Below, piece after piece: positions 51,954 through 62,661 of a DNA stretch of 64,000 bases. Every line of letters begins with the position of its first letter. Position 1 is the first letter of the stretch. Location: contig NC_092099.1 of assembly GCF_045679555.1 (NCBI RefSeq), forward strand, positions 11,144,076 to 11,208,075, read 5' to 3'. The position numbers were made by a program, and so were the translations under genes. Source of the DNA: Salvelinus alpinus (lineage: Eukaryota > Chordata > Actinopteri > Salmoniformes > Salmonidae). The notes under the pieces were generated by a model. That model did no database searches, was not told where the DNA came from, and saw only the letters and a list, made by a program, of their open reading frames with translations.

Positions 51954-54900
51954 AAGCTTTCACTGAGCAGGAACCAGCCTATTACACTAACAGATTGAGT
52001 TACATGTTAGGGGGCAGTGTAAAGTTTATGAGGCCTCATAAAGTCAGGCTCTGTTTCATCTTTTTTGGGGGAGATGCCAGTGAATGACAGTTGACTTAGG
52101 GTTTCAATTCAGAGCACATCTGAGCCAAATGCATATGTAAAATACTTAAAATGTCCACTTTGTGACTATTCCATTTGTTCTATTGTACTGGATGAACTAA
52201 ATCAAGTCCCGCTCAAGTATTTCACGTATGTATTCAACCCAGGTCTGGTATGTTGACACAAGAAACATTCACTTCCTGACAAACACTTGGGGCTGCTTTC
52301 TCAGACACAGATTAAGCCTAGTCATGGACTGAAAAACACTTTGAATAGAGAATCTCTATTAAGAATGCATCTTAGTCTAGGACTAGGCCTAATCTCTTGG
52401 ACAAAGGGATCATAAACCCATAGAACAGAACTCTCGCCATGGAACTTAATTGTACAAGACCATAATACATAACCTACCTCATGCTCATCCACACAGTTGG
52501 TGTTGGCATAATCAATGATGCATCTGCCCAGCCACTCGTCAGGCCTGGCGCTCAGGATGTCATTCCTACAGTTCTCCAGGAAGGGTTTGAGCCGGAGTAA
52601 CAGGGTACGGGACAGAATGTATCCGAAACCACCGTAGCAGTACCTCCCCTCCATCTCCCCACCTATAAACTCCTCAGGGCTGCCCATGTAAAGCTCCCGG
52701 TCCATGCTCAGGTGAGCCACCAGCTGTTTGATCCGGTCTGCCTCTGTGTAGGTGTCGTCCTGGGCCAGATAGAACCAGTCATACTCATGGATATAGTGTT
52801 CCAAGATGTACTTGATGGTCTGGAACATGTTCCATATGAGCCTCTCGTCCCCATGGGTGACCACGAACATGCCGTGGGGCACTTTGCGGTTGCGCATGCC
52901 GGTGAAGAAGACCACAGTGTCCAGGTGGTGGCTGATGGTGCGGTTCACGGCCACTCCCAGTGTGTTGATGGTGCTTTTGGACGTCAGGATCCCTACGAAG
53001 AGGCGCTCCCGGATCCCCAGCTCTGTACTGATGTACTTAGCCCTGGAAAACATACACATTCTCATGAAGTGATTGCTGCTATGTTCAATGTGAAAAGTTA
53101 AAGCTAGAGAAACAAGCATACAAAAACGTAACATACAGAGTTATTGTCCATATATTTATACATAGTACTGCAAAGATACTAGTACTTCAATTGCAGCTCA
53201 GCATTTCAATGATTTAAGAATGAACTTTTAAAGTCTTCGTTCAACCCTTTCATGCATGTTCTTATGCTCAATACTTGCCATCATTCACACAGTAGATAAG
53301 CCCATCAGTAATTGTTTTGCTATGGTTAATTGAAGTCAAGGTCCAGTGTTCTTCTGGGATTTGATTAAGGATTGTCTGTCTTTGAAACCTGGTCATCGGA
53401 CAGAGTCCAAGATTGAAGAGTCCGTACCAGAGGAGGGCCCCAGCCCAGCAGCTCAAAGCTCTATCTCATGCAATGGAGCAACCCGTCTGTGTGATCATTT
53501 GAAATACACAAACACATCTACCCAGTACATCTCTTTTACTGGCTAGCTGTCCATGAGGAGTAGGGGCAAAATGTCCTATAACCCCATGAAATGATTGAAA
53601 ACAAAAAATATCTGTTTTTATATTTTTTTTTATTCAGATCAAACCAAATAGTGTTACACAGACACTGTTGTGAAGGTCATGATGAGAAAAGATCCTTGCA
53701 TATTTTGTCTAATAAAATGTAGGCAGTTCTTCATGTTACAGGCTGAGCTAGTAGAGATGGGTCTCTTCAAGCTGTAGCCAAAGATAGACTCCAGCGGCAG
53801 AAGATTGTTACAGTCTTATGTCCCACCAGGGACCCAGAGGACTAAGTAAGTAAGTCATGTTACAGCACAGAATAAAGTTATAATAACATTGTATAGTTAT
53901 AGTTCATCCTAAGCCATCATTATTTGCCCAAATACTGCTGAAAATAAATTAATGGTCGAGGGTACTACACCACAACAACTTGGCTGTGCATGTTACACAA
54001 GGTTAGTCAAGCACATGGTACAATGTTCAATGCAAGCCATTCTCAGAGTATTCTTCCACATACAGTAGGTAGACTATATCAATAAAACTTTTCAATAGTT
54101 TGTTATGGCCAAAAATACTGTGTGTACTCTGGTAGCTGGAGACTGAATGCCACAGATAGGGTGAAGGATGTGAAATTAGTTCAACATTTCAGGAATGTTG
54201 GCCTTTCAAAGATATTTTTGTGGGCACAATAAAAGCCTACTCCAATACTGACTGATTAATATTACATGTAATTGTGCTAATTGCCTACATAAAAAAAGCA
54301 TATTGTTCATAAATTGCTATCTGATGTTGTTTAAGTGTGCTTGACATCTAATAGGTGTAGGAGTTAAAGATACTGCAAACCAATTGAAAAACTGATAAAG
54401 AAAGCTGGGGAAACAACCATGCCTAATTAACCCAGGCTCACATACTGCTGAAGGACAATTGGCAACATTGTAACGAGTTTTCCCGGGAAAACGGACAACA
54501 TATCTTATAGCCTAATATCCATGCTGAAGATTTCGGGGCAATAATGGCACAGACATCACAGTCAACTGGCAAAACAAGATCTAGGCTACACTGTTGTAGC
54601 ATGTTAGAAATAATAAATGTAATCTATTCCGGTTCAAACCATGATTTTTGAATCCTTACCGAAAAAGTTTATTTGGTTTGCTTTGTTGGACTGGTTTATA
54701 TGGCACTATTCTTGGCTCAAAATCTTCCTCGGCGTCCACATCTTTGACCGTCGATATCGAATTGGGTCTCCTTGCTCCTTTTGAATTCCCATCTTGGGAC
54801 AAACTTATTTCTTCACTCGCTTTCCCGTTGAGGAAACAAGACTCCTCCACCCAATTCACACTAAGTAAACTTAAGGTAAATCCCAAAGAAATACCGATAA

Positions 54901-54955
54901 TAACCGGACCGATCGGCCTCAGCAGAGAAATAAACATTGAGAATCTCATTCTCAA
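44567..54955 (-). CDS. chpf: Chondroitin sulfate polymerizing factor (complete, four exons)
   Basis: Golgi type II membrane protein that partners chondroitin synthases to polymerise the GlcA-GalNAc chain. Exons in reading order: 54955-54660, 53042-52478, 46754-46572, 45829-44567, with AG/GT borders and matching phases. They give 768 residues, close to human CHPF (about 775). Residues 1-9 are cytoplasmic and 10-32 form the signal anchor (LLRPIGPVIIGISLGFTLSL). Exon 2 has the first GT31-like domain with DDTYTEA and NDILSARPDEWLGRC. Exon 4 has RFEVLRWDYFTEE, NGYRRFDPTRGMEYTLDLQL, VTEATR, KKHPVDTLFF and the end LLFEQEQGNST. Where chondroitin synthases show a DxD motif in the second domain, this protein reads ANVNTNVN, as expected for the weakly active CHPF. 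Synteny with asic4, the YISTELGIR wording and the GNST end separate it from chpf2. Confidence 0.95.
45885..46380. mobile_element. MITE with terminal inverted repeats in chpf intron 3
   Basis: GTGAGTATGTTTACATGCAC at the left faces GTGCATGTAACTATACTCAG at the right, about 490 bp apart, with internal CGATTA and TAATCGG words. No ORF. Confidence 0.68.
46572..46754 (-). CDS. chpf: chpf exon 3, residues 288-348
   Basis: A 183-bp phase 0 exon encoding GLQYYHYEMGKNSDPSKE, FTVHPVSDPEQMYRVHKHF and a helical ELQRTYDEIKKLQ end. Acceptor TTTTCAG, donor GTGAAA. Confidence 0.94.
46755..48226. other. chpf intron 2 sequence without recognised features
   Basis: Non-coding; no repeat boundary can be drawn confidently. 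Confidence 0.4.
48227..48537 (-). mobile_element. tRNA-derived SINE, antisense
   Basis: On the - strand it starts with a leucine-tRNA-like head (CTCCAGAGTGGCGCAGCGGT and a B-box-like region near 48465) and continues into TCCCATAGGGCGGTGCACAA and GCCCAGCGTCGTCCGGGTTA. It resembles the salmonid Slm-type SINEs; the exact subfamily is not assigned. Confidence 0.78.
48538..51518. other. chpf intron 2, mostly unrecognised
   Basis: Non-coding. At 50008-50054 it contains TTTATCAAGGGTGTCAATAA and GGACCCCACAGTA, a piece of the right end of the element type seen at 1931-2476. Confidence 0.45.
51519..51864. mobile_element. Short mariner-like non-autonomous element
   Basis: TA-flanked, with TACACTGCTCAAAAAAATAA facing TTTATTTTTTTGAGCAGTGTA. 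346 bp, no transposase. Confidence 0.88.
51868..51952 (+). repeat. (GT)n microsatellite, about 42 units
   Basis: Uninterrupted GT run right next to the end of the mariner-like element; expected to be highly polymorphic. Confidence 0.98.
52297..52396. mobile_element. Foldback MITE, family D, copy 2
   Basis: TTTCTCAGACACAGATTAAG faces GTCTAGGACTAGGCCTAATC, with an AATAGAGAATCTCTATT centre. It lies 80 bp downstream of chpf exon 2 in the direction of transcription. Confidence 0.8.
52478..53042 (-). CDS. chpf: chpf exon 2, residues 99-287 (first glycosyltransferase-like domain)
   Basis: Starts AKYISTELGIRERL after a TTTTCCAG acceptor. It carries the VNRT sequon, the metal-site-like DDT in YLAQDDTYTEADR, FIGGEMEGRYCYGGFGYILS and SARPDEWLGRCI, and ends CVDEHE before GTAGGT. 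Confidence 0.95.
53043..54659. other. chpf intron 1, nothing recognised
   Basis: Non-coding 1.6 kb; no transposon ends were identified. Confidence 0.45.
54660..54955 (-). CDS. chpf: chpf exon 1, residues 1-98
   Basis: The ATG at 54955 gives MRMRF before the hydrophobic anchor, in the same register as other CHPF N-termini. A later Met (residue 3 or 7) would shorten the cytoplasmic tail. After the anchor come SVNWVEESC, ARRPNS and an acidic stem with EDFEPRIVPY. The donor is GTAAGG after two bases of codon 99. Confidence 0.93.
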
Positions 54956-55605
54956 CGTTGACTATGTAGGCCCTTTCTACAGCCTACACACCGCCTAATT
55001 TAGTCGCTTTGGAAAATTATGTACATCAAACCAAATAGAAAATATTAGTAGCTGACTATATTCAAAAATTCCATCCTTCGCTACTAAAAAGACGTAGGCC
55101 TATGTAGCCTCTTTCTTAAAATTAAAGCAGGATTCTTACGTGTCAATGGTCTCTAGCTCCACCCCAATGAAACACAACCGCCAGATATGCATAAACGCAT
55201 GCGTTTCCAGGACCCTTTCAGTATGCTACTGAATCACATCATTTGTTAAATAAAACCCATCAACCTCGCCCATGGCTAAATAGATCACAATACTGCGGCC
55301 TACATAAATGTTGGTTTAAATAAAGAGCTATAGAAAAGAAAATCCTCTCTTCAGCTGAAAAGCCTATTAGAGGTGCGTTGTCACACTAGAGGGCAACCTA
55401 GAGTCACATTCAATCAACCACAAAGTCCAGATTTGCGGGTTAAGACCAAACATATATATTTTTACTATAAAGTCATGGTTAATGTGTGAAATAAATCAAA
55501 TATTTCGCTCCAAGACTGTTCATAAAAGAAGAAAGTTGTTTTTGACTTGACCTTGAAACCTTGGCCTGGTTTTAAGTAGGGCCTCAGGTGTCACAAAAAT
55601 AAATA
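54956..55605 (-). promoter_or_regulatory. chpf upstream region (promoter inferred by position)
   Basis: Immediately 5' of the chpf start codon. A CATTGGGGTGG word (CCAAT-like in reverse) lies near 55165. No TATA box or CpG island is obvious, so only the position supports this call. Confidence 0.35.
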
Positions 55606-55826
55606 TACAGTGCCTTCAGAAAGTATTCATACTCCTTGATTCAAAATATATATTTTTACACCCGTCTACACACAATACCCCATAATGACAAAGTGAAAAC
55701 ATGTTTTTAAAGATTTTTGCAGATTTATTGAAAATTAAATACAGAAATATCTCATTTAGATAAGTATTCACATTTTGCTATGACTCTCCAAATTGAACTC
55801 AGGTGCATCTTATTTATTTTTGGGGA

Positions 55827-55980
55827 CGGGCTCATTGTAATGGCTGGAATGGAATGAATGGAAAGGATCTAACACATCAAACGTATGGAAACCACATGTT
55901 TGACTCCGTTATTGTCAATTCCATTCCAGCCATTACAATGAGCCTGTACTCCTATAGCTCCTCCGACCAGCCCCCACTGC
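55827..55980. mobile_element. MITE inserted in the outer Tc1 element (family G)
   Basis: GGCTCATTGTAATGGCTGGA faces TCCAGCCATTACAATGAGCC, with GGAAACCACATGTTTGACTC between. Confidence 0.82.
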
Positions 55981-56140
55981 TTGAGATGTCACTACAACAT
56001 GATGGGAGTCCGTCCACCTGTGGCAAATTCAATTGTTTGGACATGTGCATGTGCACAGTTGACAGTGCATGTAAGAGCAGAAACTCTTACATGCAAGGAA
56101 TTGTCTGTAGAGCTCATAGATATAATTGTGATGTGTTTTC

Positions 56141-57379
56141 AGACCCCTTGACTTTTCCCACATTTTCTTATGTTAGTTACAGCCTCATTCTAAAATGGAT
56201 TAATAAAAAATGTACAATCTACACACAATACCACATAACGACAAAGCGAAAACAGGTTTTTAGACATTTCTGACACCTTGCTATGAGACTCGAAATTGAG
56301 CCCAGGTGCATCCTAGTTCCATTGATCATCCTTGAGATGTTTCTACAACTTGATTGGAGTCCACCTGTGGTAAATTCTATTGATTGGGCATGATTTGGAA
56401 AGGCACACACCTGTCTATATAAGGTCCCACAGTTGACAGTTCATGTCAGGGCAAAAAACTAGCCATGATGTTGAAGGAATTGTCTGTAGAGCTCTGGGAC
56501 AGGATTGTGTCGGGGCACAGATCTGGGGAAGGGTACCAAAAATGTCTGCAGCATCGAAGGTCCCCAAGAACACAGCGGCCTCCATCGTTCTTAAATTAAA
56601 AAGTCTGGAACCACCAAGACTCTTCTCAGAGCTGGCCGTCCGGCCAAACGGAACAATCAGGGGAGAAGGGCCTTGGTCAGGGAGATGACCAAGAACCCGA
56701 TGGTCACTCTGACAGAGCTCCATAGTTCCTCTGTGGAGATGGGAGAACCTTCCAGAAGGACAACCATCTCTGCAGCACTCCACCAATCAGGCCTTTATGG
56801 TAGTGTGGCCAGATGGAAGCAACTCCTCAGTAAAAGGCACATGACACTCCACTTTGCCAAAAGGCAGCTAAAGGACTTTCAGACCATGAGAAAGAAGATT
56901 ATCTGGTCTGATGAAACTATTTGATTGAACTATTAGTCAGGATTGAGGGAAAGCAAAGTACAGAGAGATCCTTGATGAAAACCTGCTCCAGAGAGCTCAG
57001 GACCTCAGACTAGGGCGACGCTCATCCAACCTGACAGAGCTTGAGAGGATCTGCAGAGAAGAATGGGACATACTCCCCAAATACAGGTGTGCCAAGTTGT
57101 AGCATCATACTCAAGAAGACTCGAGGCTGTAATCGCTGCCAAAGGTGCTTCAACAAAGTACTGAGTAAAGGGTCTGAATACTTATTTAATGTGATATTTC
57201 AGTTATTTTATATACATTTGCCAAAAAATCTTAAAACCTGTTCTTGCATTGTCATTATGGGATATTGTGTGTAGATTGATGAGGGGGAAAAAACTATTTA
57301 TTCCATTTTAGAATAAGGTTGTAACGTAACAAAATGTGGAAAAAGTCAAGGGGTCTGAATACTTTCCAAATGCACTGTA
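56141..57379 (+). mobile_element. Inner Tc1-like element (family 6), left end truncated
   Basis: Starts AGACCCCTTGACTTTTCC without its TACAGTGC terminus and ends CTGAATACTTTCCAAATGCACTGTA-like at 57379. On the + strand transposase words remain (GGGAAGGGTACCAAAAATGT, TGGTCTGATGAAAC with the first Asp codon). Stops are frequent. Confidence 0.78.
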
Positions 57380-57779
57380 TATCTAGGGAAGGGTATAAAA
57401 CAATTTATTGAGTGTTGAAAGTTTCCAAGAGCATAGTGGGCTCCATCATTGGGAAATCGAAAAAATATGGAACTACCCAGACTCTGCCTAGAGCTGGTGG
57501 TCCGATACAGACATACCCAAGATCATTTATGGCTGTAATCACCGCCAAAGGTGCTTCTACAAAGTATTGACTAAGGGGTGTGAATACTTATGTCAATATA
57601 TTTCTGTATTTCATTTTCAATAAATTTGCAAACATTTCTTAAAACATGTTTTCACTTTGTCATTATGGGGTATTTGCAGATGGGTGAGAAAAAATATATT
57701 TAATACATTTTTAATTCAGGCTGTAACACAACAAAATGTGAAGCAAGTCAAGGGGTATGAATACTTTCTGGAGGCCTAC

Positions 57780-58589
57780 AAATACTGACAATTGTTTTAA
57801 ATATTGATTATATATTTCTGTATCTTAATCTGGGTCTGAGAAACTGTCCCCACGAGGCTAAATAGAGGCAGCGGCAGAGACGCAACATTTTTTGCAAAAA
57901 ATAAAATACATTTTTGGGGGGGGTGCATGTTTTGCATGTTATTTTTGCATTCATTTGTCACATCAGTTTGCAAGCAAAATAGCTGCATACAAACATGGTC
58001 TCTTTTTTGAGCCAAAATGCAGGGTTTCAGCCTAGCTCAGTGCTTTCTGTGGTGGTGGGGCAGCCAGCGGATAATACAGAGTGCAGGGGTTGGTAATGTT
58101 CTCTAGTTGCACCGTGATTGGCTCAGTGTTCTGTGACTCATGGGGACACTACGTCACTGCCAAATCTAAGGCTAGAAAACTCAAGCCCCTTGGGTCCTGC
58201 CATAGAGTTACATTAGAAGTGCCCATCCAAGAAGGCGCAAGTTCATTGGCCACAGATAAAATTATGTCAAATGACATTATATCTACAGTAGCTTTGATTG
58301 GACTGATACTTTCAAAATCTTAGCTAGCAGTCATCATCATGAATCAAGTTGACAGTCTACTGGCAAATCCTTTTTAATCCTTTTCATATGAAGAGAAATT
58401 ATAGATAAAACGTATCGGTGCTCATTGGCAATTGGACATAAACGTTACACAATAAGTTGGAAATCGCAAATTCAACAATGAGTGGTTTGGAAGGAATCAG
58501 TGGTTAACTGCAAGCATTGCAAAGCAATCACTAGCCTGCTATTCAGTGGAGGCTGTGTGGTCCCAAGTCTGGGTTTAAGGTCTGGGTTC
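57780..58589. other. Intergenic sequence, little recognised
   Basis: Only a scrap of family D (TTAATCTGGGTCTGAGAAAC, near 57825) is recognisable. Confidence 0.45.
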
Positions 58590-59167
58590 TATTTTCAAAT
58601 GAAATCCAACTTTATTTGTCATATGCATCATATACAATGTGTCACGCCCTGACCGTAGAGAGCTTTTTATGTCTCTATTTTGGTTTGGTCAGGGTGTGAT
58701 TTGGGTGGGCATTCTATGTTCATTTTCTATGTTTTGTATTTCTTTGTGTTTGGCCAGGTGTGGTTCTCAATCAGAGGCAGCTGTCTATCGTTCTCTCTGA
58801 TTGAGAACCATACTTAGGTAGCTTTTTCCCACATGGTTTTTGTGGGTAGTTATTTTCTGTTTAGTGTTTTGCACCTTACAGGACTGTTTCGGTTTCATTT
58901 ATTCTCTTGTTATTTTGTTATAGTGTTCTGTTCTAATAAATAAGCATGAACACTTACCATGCTGCGCTTTGGTCCGACTACTCTTCTTCAGACGACGAAA
59001 ACCGTTACACAATGTGTAGACCTTACTGTGAAATGCTTACTTACAAGCCCTTAACCAACAGTGCAGTTCAAGAAAGAGTTAAGAAAATATTTACCAAATA
59101 AACTAAAGTAAAAAATTATATAAAGTAACACAATAAAATAACAATAACGAGGCTATATACAGGGGAA
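58590..59167 (-). mobile_element. LINE 3' tail split by a solo LTR
   Basis: TCAAATGAAATCCAACTTTA before and GTGTAGACCTTACTGTGAAA after the LTR form one antisense LINE tail. It then continues to CAATAACGAGGCTATATACA. Confidence 0.78.
58640..59009 (+). mobile_element. Solo LTR of a Ty3/Gypsy element with 5-bp target duplication
   Basis: Begins TGTCACGCCCTGACC and ends ACCGTTACA. CAATG at 58635-58639 is repeated at 59010-59014. An AATAAA lies near 58937. No internal region remains, so the element was probably reduced by LTR-LTR recombination. Confidence 0.9.
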
Positions 59168-59170
59168 AAA

Positions 59171-61074
59171 ATCTGGACCACCTCTAATTCACACAGAGAG
59201 ACACATACAAAGCTTTCCCTCGCCCTCCATTTGGCAAATCTGACCATAATTCTATCCTCTTGATTCCTGCTTAAAAGCAAAAAGCGGTCAGATGAAGCAG
59301 ATGCTAAACTACAGGACTGTTTTGCTAGCACAGACTGGAATATGTTCCGGGATTCCTCCGATGGCATCGAGGAATACACCACATCAGTCATTGGCTTCAT
59401 CAATAAGTTCATCGATGACGTCGTCCCCATAGTGACTGTACATACATACCCCTACCAGAAGTCATACATTACAGGCAACATCTGCACTGAGCTAAAGGCT
59501 AGAGCTGCCACTTTCAAGGAGCAGGACTCTAACCCGGAAGCTTATAAGAAATCCCGCTATGCCCTCCGACGAACCATCAAACAGGCAAAGCATCAATACA
59601 CGACTAAGATCGAATCGTACTACACCAGCTCCGACGCTTGTCGGATGTGGCAGGGCTTGCAAAATATTACATACTACAAAGGGAAGCACAGCCGAGAGCT
59701 GCCCAGTGACACGAGCCTACCAGATGAGCTAAACTACTTCTATGCTCGCTTCGAGGAAAATAACACTGAAACATGCATGAGTGCACCAGATGTTCTGGAA
59801 GACTGTGTGATCACGCTCTCCACAGCCAATGTGAGTAAGACCTTTAAACAGGTCAACATTCACAAGGCCGCAGGGCCAGATGGATTACCAGGACGTGTAC
59901 TGCAAGCATGCGCTGACCAACTGGCAAGTGTCTTCACTAACATTTTCAAACTCTCCCTGTCTAAGTCTGTAATACCAACATGTTTCAAGCAGACCACCAT
60001 AGTGCCTGTACCCAAGAACACTAACGTAACCTGCCTAATTCACTACCGACCCATAGCACTCACGTCTGTAGCCATGAAGTGCTTTGAAAGGCTGGTCATG
60101 GATCACATCAACACCATTATAGCAGAAACCTTAGACCCCCTAATTTGCATACCACACCAACAGATCCACAGATGATGCAATCTCTATTGCACTCCACACT
60201 GCCCTTTCCCACCTGGAGAAAAGGAACACCCATGTGAGAATGCTATTCATTGACTAATGCTCAGCATTCAACACCATAGTACCCTCAAAGCTCATCAATA
60301 AGCTAAGGACCCTGGGACTAAACACCTCCCTCTGCAACTGGATCCTGGACTTCCTGATGGACCGCCACCAGGTGGTAAGAGTAGGTAACAACACATCCGC
60401 CACGCTGATACTCAACACGGGGTCCCCTCAGGGGTGCGTGCTCAGTCCCCTCCTGTACTCCCTGTTCACTCATGACTGCACGGCCAGGCACGACTCCAAC
60501 ACCATCATTAAGTTTGCTGATGACACATTTAGGTCCACTGACTGTGCAATCGCCATCACTCTGCACACTTCTCTATCCCATCTGGACAAGAGGAAAACCT
60601 ATGTAAGAATGCTGTTCATTGACTATAGCTCAGCATTTAACACCATAGTACCCTCAAAACTCGTCATTAAGCTCGAGACCCTGGGTCTCGACCCCGCCCT
60701 GTGCAATTGGGATCTGGACTTTCTGATGGGCCTCCCCCAGGTGGTGAAGGTAGGAAACAACATCTCCACCCCGCTGATCCTCAACACTGGGGCCCCACAA
60801 GGGTGCGTTCTCAGCCCTCTCGTGTACTCCCTGTTCACCCATGACTGCGTGGCTATGCACGCTTCCAACTCAATCATCAGGTTTGCAGACAACACTACAG
60901 TGGTAGGCCTGATAACCAACAACGACATGATGGCCTACAGGGAGGAGGTGAGGGTCCTCGGAGTGTGGTGCCAGGAAAATAACCTCTCACTCAACGTCAA
61001 CAAAACAAAGGAGATGATCGTGGACTTCAGGAAACAGCAGAGGGAGCACCCCCCCATCCACATCGACCTATATT
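59171..61074 (+). mobile_element. Mosaic LINE with a duplicated reverse-transcriptase core
   Basis: Starts in the endonuclease-RT linker (CTGGACCACCTC). Up to FADDT at about 60530 it follows subfamily A wording ([13 protein letters not shown]). It then jumps back about 120 codons to [14 protein letters not shown] and repeats the core with subfamily B wording (LDPALCNW). It stops abruptly after the PPIHIDL codons. A frameshift near 60140 and a stop in the first FIDY box (60257) disable it. Confidence 0.88.
59342..60175 (+). pseudogene. LINE RT pseudogene, 5' half
   Basis: Open for 277 codons: the linker region, [40 protein letters not shown] and CFERLVMDHI. The frame is lost at [13 protein letters not shown], where one base appears missing compared with DPLQFAYR in other copies. 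Confidence 0.85.
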
Positions 61075-61076
61075 GA
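60357..61076 (+). pseudogene. LINE RT fusion frame, 239 codons
   Basis: One open frame runs from [12 protein letters not shown] through [16 protein letters not shown] and KFADDT, then directly into a second RT block with FIDYSSAFN, a second GCVLSPL box and FADNTT. The second catalytic box has lost an Asp. The frame is kept across the junction. Confidence 0.87.
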
Positions 61077-61311
61077 AGTGATTGCACAACGTTTTATTAT
61101 TTCTACCTATTTGTTGACATGTTCACTATTCCCAGTGTGTTTTTGAGTTCGAACACGTGAATATTCCAATCTGTATTGTCCTACTTCCATTTCAGAGCCA
61201 GAGAAAGGAAAATACAAGGACTCTGGTATTCTTTATTCCCTTGACATATGGCATGGCGCCAAAAATCTGTGAAAGGAACTACATGCTGTGGTGGCAGAAT
61301 TTGGGGTGAGC

Positions 61312-61625
61312 TGTTGTAACTTCTCAAGGGATATGTTCTGTGTTGGACTGTGATGTTATGCCTTTAATAGACTTCTGCTATGTGTGCACCCTAACACAAG
61401 GCCATTGTGTTCCAGAACTGTTGCTTGTATTGAAAGAACTGTTGTGTAACAATATGATTGTATTATCACCTCCCACTATATAAGGGACATGTAACCATTT
61501 ATTATTTGACTTCTTTCCTGTGAAATCAGAGGTAGATCTCCCCTGCAGCTGCTTGTATTAAATATTATTCTATTATACAATGAAATAGTCTCTGCCTTAA
61601 TCTTTGGATCTAATATTCCACAACA
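61312..61625. repeat. Possible solo LTR-like sequence
   Basis: TGTTGTAACTTC at the left and TATTCCACAACA at the right give perfect 6-bp inverted termini of the TG..CA type. A TATATAAGGG word and an ATTAAA lie inside. No target duplication was found and no family is recognised, so this is tentative. Confidence 0.3.
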
Positions 61626-61774
61626 ATGTGTTGATTGTAACCACAAATGGCATGCTCTAATGATAATAACAATTGTTGATATCGGTCCATAAACACACAA
61701 GTGCATTCGAAATGTGTTATTTTTGACATATCCCAATTCCCAAAGTGCTTGCGTAGGCAACCATGGAGCAAGTG

Positions 61775-61880
61775 GTGGTTAAGTGCCCTGCTGAAGGACA
61801 CAGCAACTTTTTCTAAATCGCAGTCTCTGGTATTTCAACCAGCAACCTTTCAGGTTCTGGCCCATCTATCCTTGAACCTG
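61775..61880 (-). mobile_element. tRNA-derived SINE fragment, antisense
   Basis: GGTTAAGTGCCCTGCTGAAG and TTTCAACCAGCAACCTTTCA correspond to the head of an HpaI-like salmonid SINE read backwards. It is followed at 61900-61965 by a piece of repeat family E. Confidence 0.62.
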
Positions 61881-61965
61881 ACGCTGCCTTTGTTCAGTGG
61901 TGATCTGATATACCACTGTATACCATTGGCTTTCAGCCAATCAGCATTCAGGGCTTGAACCAAGT

Positions 61966-62661
61966 TTATAACTGTAAATAAATCCCCTTTGAGCATGTGC
62001 ATAACTATGGGTAAATTTGACAGGAGAGTTTGAGTGATGAAAGTTGGACAGGGGATCTCAATCGCTGAGTATGAAAAACTTGGACAAACATGAAAAAAAA
62101 CTGTTAGGCTATTTTCTGACAACTGTGCTGTTATTATGTGATGTTTAGACTAAAAAACGTTATAAATGTCCCATTTGCGAGATTGACTTGTCATTACAAT
62201 AGGCCCTGATAGGCCTACATCTAATTTCAGATTGTTTACAGTAGCCTAGACAAGATGTAGGCAAGATGTAAACTGAACGATTTAGCAGCTTGCTTAGTTC
62301 AAATTAACAGACTAATTTATTCAACATGAATAGCGAGGCGATTTCGAGGTAAGAATTGCTTGTGTTAAACACCTATTAAATTGGTTTTCCAGCTCCAGGT
62401 AAGCTACACAATCGTAATTTCAACATATTTAGTATCAAATGGTAGCTTACAATGGCATATAAATGAATAGGCAACTTGATGGCGAACAGAGGCAAATGTT
62501 TCATTCTCCACATTTAATGTCCCCATAAAAAGAACCACGTGAGGGAATTCTCAGACCCAAAAAACAATAGCTGTAGTGCTCTCTCAACAGACACACGCCA
62601 CTCACTCAGCAACAGCCTGCCGCACTGCCTGACAGTCAGCAGCAGGTCACAGTGAAATATA
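61966..62661. other. Intergenic sequence, nothing recognised
   Basis: Non-coding. Confidence 0.4.

Larger units (their letters stand above)
55606..57779 (+). mobile_element. Outer Tc1-like element (family 5), interrupted twice
   Basis: TACAGTGCCTTCAGAAAGTA at the left and GGGGTATGAATACTTTCTGG at the right. The body (AGGAATTGTCTGTAGAGCTC) stops at about 56140 and resumes at 57380 with CTAGGGAAGGGTATAAAACA, the next expected transposase segment. Heavily mutated. Confidence 0.78.

Noticed and set aside
51860..52087. Open frame rich in alternating Cys-Val
   Set aside because: It is a translation of the (GT)n microsatellite.
54648..54998. + strand open frame of 116 codons over chpf exon 1
   Set aside because: Complement of the real exon; no homology.
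55803..56273. 156-codon + strand open frame
   Set aside because: It runs across a Tc1 arm, a MITE and the next Tc1 boundary, so it is a chance frame.
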